Origin: Taenia hydatigena
Lineage: Eukaryota > Platyhelminthes > Cestoda > Cyclophyllidea > Taeniidae
Assembly (NCBI GenBank): GCA_036345935.2
Contig: JADWOT020000008.1
Coordinates: 11,577,672-11,641,671 of the forward strand
Length of the DNA: 64,000 nucleotides
Direction of reading: 5' to 3'
The notes under the pieces are model-generated. The model was not told the origin of the DNA. It made no database searches and saw only the letters and a list, made by a program, of their open reading frames with translations. Below, one piece after another: positions 56,896 through 64,000 of the stretch (its first letter is position 1; each line of letters starts with the position of its first letter). The position numbers and the translations under genes were made by a program.

Positions 56896-59577
56896 AATGC
56901 ACAATTCTCCGTCCTTTATTCTATTCTATTACACTTTTTGAGTTTTGCTATCAACACTTATTTTTTGGAGGTCGTGCATGTAAACGGAATGGTATTTGGT
57001 ATTGTCAGAATGTATTGGGAATGCATAAATGAAGGTCGCAGCCTTAAGTGAGGCTTAATTCCATACTGTAGTGCCAATTAATGTAGGTGAAGCAAACCCG
57101 GTTATATGCTGACAATGAAAATATTTCAGAGTCTAGTGTAAAATATAGTTGGTGGCTACTAGGTCCTCATACGAGTTCATGAAATCAATGGCTCGGTAGG
57201 ACCACGTCAAATTTTGGTGAGCGTTGCTCCTCAACTTCCACATTCCTGCAACTAGAGCGAGATCAGAGTTGAGCATATCAAGTGCATCCAGCGTTGACAT
57301 AAAGTTGTGCAAAATGACACTGTGATGCAGCGTTTGAGTACCAGCCTAGTTGAATAACTGGGAGATACTAAGCAATCAAAGAAAGAGAGCAAAAAAAAAT
57401 TAAATCTAGAGGGGATCGCGGGGTGTTACTTTGCACTGTTTTATACCAAGTGGATTCCTCTTTTGGGTGGGTGTCCTGCGGGCGAGGCGACTGGGAGACT
57501 GGTGACCTTGCGCGTCATCCAACTTTGGCTGATATAATGATACACTATGACGCCGGAGGGCAGGGTGGGTTAGATTTGTCGGTATCTACGAGGAGCGGCG
57601 TCTTGAGATTTTAGATTATTTTGGTCTTATAGAAGGTTGGGAAATTGTTACCACGATTCGTTGGTAAGTGCTGATACTTCTTACTTAGGTGAGTCATTTT
57701 TATAATGCTTGTTGGCAATATTTTAGTCTTCAGTTTCAGCTTTAAAAATGTCGATTTGCAAAATTGCATGCGTTATCGCACCTTCAGGCGCAATTTGTAT
57801 GCTGCCGCACACTGAACTGCAATTTGAAAAGATTTTCCGAAGGTCAAGAGAATGGAAGCGAATGCACTTGGACCACTAGAAATGTAGTTCACTTGATAAG
57901 ATCATTAATCTACTTTGCATCTAAGCTCTTGCCCCAAATCAGAGTAAAAAGTGGGGAAATTATACCGCAGGGCGGGTAGCAACATCAACCGGGAGTAGGT
58001 CCTACGTATAACTGCTGGAAAAAATCATGGCAAGCCAAGTCCTAGAAAGTACTTATGCATTTCAACACATTGGAGATGGATGGAATAGAGCTCGGACATT
58101 TATAATCCTCGGGTCTGAAAATCAAATTTACGGTACAATTGCACTGGAGACTTTCCTGCATGTTCTGGCAAAAGCGATATTAATGTGTGGCAATTGGTCA
58201 CGCTACGAACAAATTCATCTGATCCACCCATTGTGCAGTGAATAAACTAGTTTTCCTTGTTTCTGTTAGCACAACAAGACGCATACGTACATAAAAATCC
58301 GAACTAAAGTCCATGAAAACATGATTATCTTGTTTTGCTTCCCACCAAAATCACCTTTGCTGCTGTAAATAAATCAAACTGAAATATGGGAAGAGAACTC
58401 CCCACAGTAGCATAAGTTGTTTTAGAGCTTCCAAATTAACTCAGAATCAACAGTAAGCAGTACAATTTCCAATGCGCGTCCCACAATTTCTGTGCCCTCT
58501 CTGACATTTTTACAGCTTTGCAAAGATTACTTTATTCAAATAACTACTTCAGCATTGGTGACCGAATTGCGAAAGCTGAGCAAAAAACATCCGTTTTCTC
58601 AAACGATATTTTTGACGATTTAGCAAATGACAGTAAAAAAGTCAAAGTCTGAGGGGGAACGAACCAGTCACTCCTTAAATAGGAATTGTGTATGTATTGA
58701 TAGTTAAATATAAAGCGTCTCTCCCACTTCATTCGTTTTTTGTATCCTGGGCGATTATTAGCAGTTAAACTGAGCTAAAAGACTAATAAGGTGACTGTTG
58801 GTAGGCTTATGCAAACTGTATATGCAAATGATTTATTCAAACGACTTTTTCTCCAGTCAGAAGAGGAAGGATGCAGGTTAAAGGTCTAGAGCCTTAACGA
58901 AGCTTTGCCTGGCAATAGTGTGGAGTGTGGAGATGTTCTTGTTTAGACACCACAACTCTATACAATCATGCAACTGTCGACCTGTTGCCCTGCTTTTTAA
59001 TTTCCACCTTTTAGCATGTCTCTGACTATGCCGCAGATGTGAAACTTTCCCTTTGGCCAAAAAAATAGCTTGACAACAACAACAAACATATTTGAACTTA
59101 GGGTGGTGTGAGAATCTCCGTCCGATCCTATTATGACTAAGAAAGACTGGTGTAGATTTTACCACACCCGCCAGATAATTAAAATGTCACTAATTTTTCA
59201 TATTTCCAATGATTGTTGCCCTTTAAAAATTCCTCCCAAGGGATGAGAATATTACATTTGGAAGAAAATGAGCATGAGTGGAGGTAGGAATTGGTTGCTA
59301 TGACGTGGTTTGTAGCCTTAAATCGGTGTAGCATATCGAATTGAACATCCGAGCCGTCGGATTTCAAAGTCATCTTTGGCATACTTGCGGCGTTAAAAGA
59401 CACTTAAGAACCACGGTTTTTTGGTATTCCTGTAGCAACTTAAGTGAGCTGAAGGGCGGGAGGCGTTGGGTCTGTACAACCTCTCGCTAGCATTGAGATT
59501 TTCATGGGCGTCGGCGTGGGACATTCTGAATTGCATTAGTCATGGGAGCTTTACCACGTTTAATGTTTTTTTTCCAG
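56896..59577. other. Intergenic, nothing recognised
   Basis: About 2.7 kb after the SLIMP-like stop. ORFs of 60-95 codons occur on both strands. One on the minus strand (58878-59165) is Cys/His-rich in a short stretch (CCCCQ...HLRHSQRH), but the spacing is not a regular zinc finger and I do not call it. Confidence 0.4.
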
Positions 59578-59736
59578 ATGCTAAAATATAACAGAAGGCG
59601 GACCATGAGACATGTTCCACACGATGTCTTCTTTTCGAATCCCCGCTCTAACTTCGTCTGTGGGTTGGCTACCTCCCATGGCTTAACTCAGTATAAAAAT
59701 CATTTTGACTCTCTGGACTACATATTCAGCCAGTGA
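59578..59736 (+). CDS. Possible terminal exon, unknown
   Basis: A strong acceptor (a run of T followed by TTCCAG) at 59577 opens a frame of 52 codons to TGA at 59734-59736. It reads MLKYNRRRTMRHVPHDVFF, then SNFVCGLATSHGLTQYKNHF. The composition looks coding, but no partner exon or family was recognised. A chance ORF remains possible. Confidence 0.25.
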   Translation: MLKYNRRRTMRHVPHDVFFSNPRSNFVCGLATSHGLTQYKNHFDSLDYIFSQ

Positions 59737-61749
59737 ATAGTGGAAATCCCACCAAAGAAGGCGTCCTATCCTTGGGACTGGAATTCTGCGCCAATTGCTC
59801 AAATCCCAACAATTTTCTTAATTTAACTAAATAGATAAACTGTGCAGAGCCAGGTGCATTGAGAAGCGATTAAAAGCTGGCTAAGGCAGTACTTGATGTC
59901 TCCACCGAATGGCACAAATTAAGAAGAATTTAAGTGACGTTGAAGGCATGCAATCGATAATCGCACATGCGTGCTTTTTGTGAATTTTAATAACAAATGA
60001 GGGCTTGCGAGGACGGACAGGCACATTTCTAGGAATGAAACAAAGGAGATGGAGGTAGAAAGTATGACTAAAGCCGGAGGATGTGAATTCAGCCCTAAAA
60101 TACTTTTGTTACAACTCTACATCTGTCAGCAAGTGGACACACGACCGATGCACGCAAGTGTCCATTACACCTCTGGTTTTTCAGCCTCTGTTGGAAGTAA
60201 GTGCGTTCTGTTTGATATTGAAAATTATCTCTTCACATTTTGTAGGTTATGAAATTAGTACTTGTCCAAAGATCTCAGCAACACAATTGGAGAAGAATGT
60301 CACCTATAGAATTTACAAAAACCATTTATGCAATATTTCGCTTATTTTGAGCTAAAACGTGCATTAAAAGCCCATTATTTCGGATAGGCAGTCCGACAAT
60401 TCGACACTTGAGACGGGTCTGTGAAAGCAAGAAATCATATCCGTGTTAGCATTTACAATATTTCACACATGCATCAGAAAAAGTAAACAATTTATTTAAT
60501 TTCATCGCATTTCATGCATCCAAAGGTTCCCGAAAAAAGTTGTCCTGCCAGGTCATTAATGGAAGGAGTGGGTAATAAAATAGTTTACGGCTTTGAAGCG
60601 ATCAACGAAAAGTCAGTAACTAAACAACTATCGCACATCGCATTTAGGTACCTTCACAAGGTGTCGAATGACTAGAATTGAGAGGTAATCCTTAATTTGC
60701 TTACTACCTAATGCGTTAAAACCGATCAGATTTAAAATATTGCAGTTATTTTAATGCTAACAGAATCAGTCATCGTGCAACGTAAGGCGAGGTGATGCTT
60801 CGCCATTGATAGCGGTGCATCAGCCATTTAAATGTCTTGTAAAGAGTGTATTATCGATGTTTTACTCCTATTTAATAAAGGAATGATTAAAAGTGTACTT
60901 CAAATAAGACTCCACGTAAGTGCGAAGTGGTAATCCTTGAATGGTTCAGTACTTAGGCCTACGCACATCAGCTGCAAATCAACCATGCCTAGAGAATTGA
61001 GGAGCTACACCCTTCAAACCCGCATTAGTGAACTAAAACACCTTCAGGCAGGCATGCTCTGTGCTATTCAAGAAATTCACCATAACACCTCAAATTAGTC
61101 TGGTTTACTAGACCAGGCACAGCAGACTGTTGGAAACTAATTCTAAACAAGTCAGCTTAACTTTTTACCGTTTTTAACACGGTTTTAAGGGTGGATTTCT
61201 GCTTTTGACATAATAACTAATGAGGTTGTGTAACAGTTGTATCTGCTTTTTTGCTTGAAACACATGGGAAGCGGAACAAAATTGGCTGGCATGGCATTCA
61301 CAGATGACGCGAGGGGATCTCGGAATACCATTGCTAATCTTTTAAGCTATACAGTGATCCCACCACAAGTGACCTACAAGTGTGCTTAATAGAAAATTTT
61401 AACTGGTGCAAGGTACCACACATTCTTCATTTTTTTTACCAGTATACATCCAACCTTTAAATAGCTCCCTCTCGCATAACCTAGTACCATTTATAATGTG
61501 TGATTTAGGCATGTATATTGAATACATGAATCATATTAAACACCTATTAGTGCTTTTATCCATCAAAAGCATTACAGTGGGAAAGTAGGCAAGTTCTATA
61601 ATCAAGCTTTTCGTGGATAGACGTCAACTGTTGCCGACGAAACAGAACCCAAATCGGAGAGAGCACTCGCTAGCAATTGACCAGTCGCCTACTTCTCTTT
61701 AGATGATAAAGTAGCATGGATGAGTACATAAATGTGGCTTCCTAATCAG
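59737..61749. other. Intergenic, nothing recognised
   Basis: AT-rich with short ORFs only. I see no domain, repeat or RNA gene. It probably includes distal 5' flank of the TRPC gene. Confidence 0.4.
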
Positions 61750-61867
61750 GCGAAGTTCTTATTGAAGGTAAAGCGACCCAAGGGACGATACATGTAGATG
61801 GTCTCTGGGACCCATATTTCCAGTACTACTCAGCCAATCACCTGCTCCTTTATCCGAGACCAATCAG
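61750..61867 (+). CDS. Candidate exon upstream of TRPC, unknown
   Basis: Flanked by a good acceptor (TTCCTAATCAG) and a good donor (CAG|GTACGT). One frame is open across all 118 bases and reads EVLIEGKATQGTIHVDGLWD, then PYFQYYSANHLLLY. It ends about 180 bp before the TRPC start codon on the same strand. It could be a 5' exon of a longer TRPC transcript, an exon of another gene, or chance. No acceptor between it and the TRPC ATG was obvious. Confidence 0.25.
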
Positions 61868-62050
61868 GTACGTGTACGCGAACACGGGTTAAAACCTAAA
61901 ATATTTTGTTATGATTTTCATTAGCATGCACAGGAGAGCCACGATTTCTTCCGAGTAATATTTTTCACTTTCTCTGCTTTGCTTTACCTGCCGTTTTTTT
62001 AATATTGTGAAGCACAAATACACTTTTTAACGTCACGAAATCGACTTGCC

Positions 62051-63742
62051 ATGGCGACCATAAACCTCAGTGGTACGGGTTCAAGCAACCTGCACTCTAA
62101 TGAGAGCAGCTCGACTTCTGATGTGGGAGGTAGGAATACCTTGATGCATCCACAAGACAAAAAGGCCAATGAAGCAGTCAGCAGACGTCGTTCGCCATCC
62201 TTCTCTATCAGTCTTGGAACCTCAAAAGTTAGTCGCAACAATTCCTACCGATATCAACAAGCTGAGCCGATGCCCTCGCGATTCTCGGGCAAGCTCTCCC
62301 TTCAGCCCAAAGAAATACCCGATTTTGGAGAAGGCACAGATCAAAAGGTTTTACCTCTACCTCCTGTTCGATCCAATCCCACTGACTGGTTCTCTCACTC
62401 GCCTGATCGCAGCTGCTCCTCGGCGGCCAACAACGACAACGCCAATGACACCAATAATGCAACTGGTCATCCTCCATACACGCCCACCTACCGCTTCGGC
62501 CGATTTTCGTCAAACTTTGTGAAGGAGTCAGGTCAGGCAGATCCTCTTTCGCGAATCTTTCTCGACGCCGTGGAACGAGGCGACAAATCCACAGTTGCCC
62601 GCTGCCTTAGGTGTTCCCACCCTGTGAATGTAAATTGTACAAACATGCTCGGCAGAACCGCTATTCAGATTGCGGTAGATAATGAGAATTTTGAAATTGT
62701 GGAGCTTTTACTTAAGGAACCGAACATTCGGATAGGAGACGCACTTCTGTACGCCGTACAGGAGGGTGTGTATCGTATTGTGGAGATGCTTATTGATCAT
62801 CATTCCATTACAAAAGAGATGCTGGGAACATCGTGGTCAAAGAGAAATAGCCTTTCAGAGGAAAGCCACGACTTCTCTGCGGACATTTCGCCAGTCATTT
62901 TGGCGTCCATCTGCAATCAGTTTGAGATACTTCAATTACTTTTATCCCGTGGCGCACGTATTGAGAGGCCACACAGATCAAACTGCAGTTGCAGTGACTG
63001 TGCGGCAATGTACAAAGAGGATTCTTTAAAGTATTCGTTGTGGCGAATTAACACTTATCGTGCACTTGCCAGTCCAGCATGGATTTCTCTCACATCACCC
63101 GACCCAATTCTGGCAGCATTTAAACTCTCTTGGGAGCTGAATCATCTAGCTTCAAGGGAAAATGAGTTCAAAGAAGTGTTCCTACAACTCTCTGATCAGT
63201 GCAAGAAATACGCTTGTGATCTTTTGGACCAATGCCGAAGTAAAGAAGAGGTCCTAGCTGTTCTAAGTCGTTCTTCAGATGATGAGGACGTTGGCATATG
63301 TGACGATGAGAGCAACGAGGAAGAAGAGGAGGGAACAGAACATGTGAAGAAATCGGCTCTCCGACGAACTACTACAGTGATCCACAAACCCTCCAGACAT
63401 TGGCAAGGGAAACCTCTCCAAATGGACAGTTCCTTTGAACTCGGAGACTTGAATGCCACACGTTTGGAATCCAATAAACGCCTGGAGAGCCAGTACACGA
63501 TTGTGGAGGATTTGGCAAATTTGGAAAGTCACAAGGAGCGAATGCATCTTGGGAAGGAGGATGGAGTGAAGAGGAAGGCGGAAGGTGTTGGAGACGCGCT
63601 TGAGACCGATTTGGACGATATTTATGATGGAGAGGATGAAATGAAGAACGAAAATGATCTTGAGGAAAGTGAAATGGAGATAGAGACCCTTCCGTTGCGA
63701 TTAGATCGTCTAAAATTGGCCATAAAGTATGAACAAAAAAGG
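62051..63742 (+). CDS. TRPC-type cation channel, first coding exon (N-terminal cytoplasmic region)
   Basis: Receptor-operated, Ca2+-permeable channel of the canonical TRP family; only the 564-residue cytoplasmic N-terminus is in the window. The start ATG follows stops in frame. Residues 1-165 are Ser/Asn/Pro-rich and unlike other TRPCs. Ankyrin repeats begin near residue 168 (FLDAVERGDKSTVARCL, LGRTAIQIAVDNENFEIVELL, DALLYAVQEGVYRIVEMLID, ISPVILASICNQFEILQLLL). The TRPC His-Cys3 zinc site is present near residue 308 (RPHRSNCSCSDC), followed by the TRP_2 region (INTYRALASPAWISLTSPDP, FKLSWELNHLASRENEF, DLLDQCRSKEEVLAVL). The exon ends with LDRLKLAIKYEQKR at an AGG|GTACGT donor, the usual TRPC junction before the pre-S1 region. 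About 140 extra, strongly acidic residues separate LAVL from LDRLKLAIKY, where vertebrate TRPCs have a short linker. The transmembrane part lies beyond the window. Confidence 0.92.
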
Positions 63743-64000
63743 GTACGTGAACTTGATTCTTGAATAGCAAAAATAGTACGTTTGCATGGTTTTCTGGCAA
63801 TAAAGTTGATACCATATAGGGAAAACTTGCTTAGATTCTCACACGCTATTTCTCTTTTGCAAAAAGGTGTTAGAGAACAGGTGTTTTGAAAAGAGGGCAA
63901 GATTAAAAGTTTCCAGTCATGTATGCATTTTAAGATATTAAGGCAGAATGACAATCATAGTTTACAGACAATCTGGTGAACTAAAGCCTGATCAGGTTTG
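63743..64000. other. Start of TRPC intron 1
   Basis: Begins with GTACGTGA after the TRPC exon. The frame runs into a TGA at 63761-63763. No acceptor-linked coding sequence was recognised before the window ends. Confidence 0.6.

Noticed and set aside
58878..59165. Cys/His-rich minus-strand ORF
   Set aside because: The Cys and His spacing does not form a regular C2H2 or other known finger.

Overview
The window is nuclear DNA of a metazoan. It is AT-rich, has multi-exon genes with GT/AG introns and large introns and spacers, and shows no bacterial-style operons. The gene content (SLC6 transporter, single-CH smoothelin-like protein, LSG1, a SLIMP/SerRS-like protein, a TRPC channel) is animal. 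Several introns of only 35-66 bp at the 5' end of LSG1, next to kilobase-scale introns elsewhere, resemble the pattern known from parasitic flatworms. A cestode, or another flatworm, is my best inference but is not proven. All gene models were spliced by eye from ORFs, splice sites and codon phase. No transcript or database search was used.

Layout: (1) 0.8-1.1 kb, possible 3'-terminal exon on +, unknown. (2) 2.67-6.17 kb, minus strand, three exons covering TM5 to about TM8 of an SLC6 Na+/Cl- dependent transporter. One exon is interrupted by a 128-N gap that looks spurious. (3) 6.2-13.5 kb, no convincing gene; two diverged copies of a repeat and a GC-rich island. (4) 13.57-19.58 kb, +, complete five-exon smoothelin-like CH-domain gene. 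(5) 19.8-31.4 kb, minus, YDJC-like carbohydrate deacetylase, tail-to-tail with the CH gene; its first exon looks decayed. (6) 32.4-32.7 kb, repeat copy A. (7) 33.2-35.7 kb, +, unrecognised gene, possibly with an F-BAR-like N-terminal region. (8) 36-38.5 kb, repeat remnants including repeat copy B. (9) 39.04-44.21 kb, +, complete 12-exon LSG1 GTPase (ribosome biogenesis). (10) 45.47-56.90 kb, +, complete 13-exon seryl-tRNA-synthetase-like protein that appears to lack catalytic motifs (SLIMP-like). (11) 56.9-62.0 kb, mostly empty, with two candidate exons. (12) 62.05-63.74 kb, +, first coding exon of a TRPC channel running off the window.

The genes do not form an obvious pathway. The most striking structural feature is an inverted duplication of about 606 bp. 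Part of LSG1 intron 10 and exon 11 reappears in reverse orientation inside intron 2 of the downstream SLIMP-like gene, so that gene's primary transcript would carry antisense LSG1 sequence.
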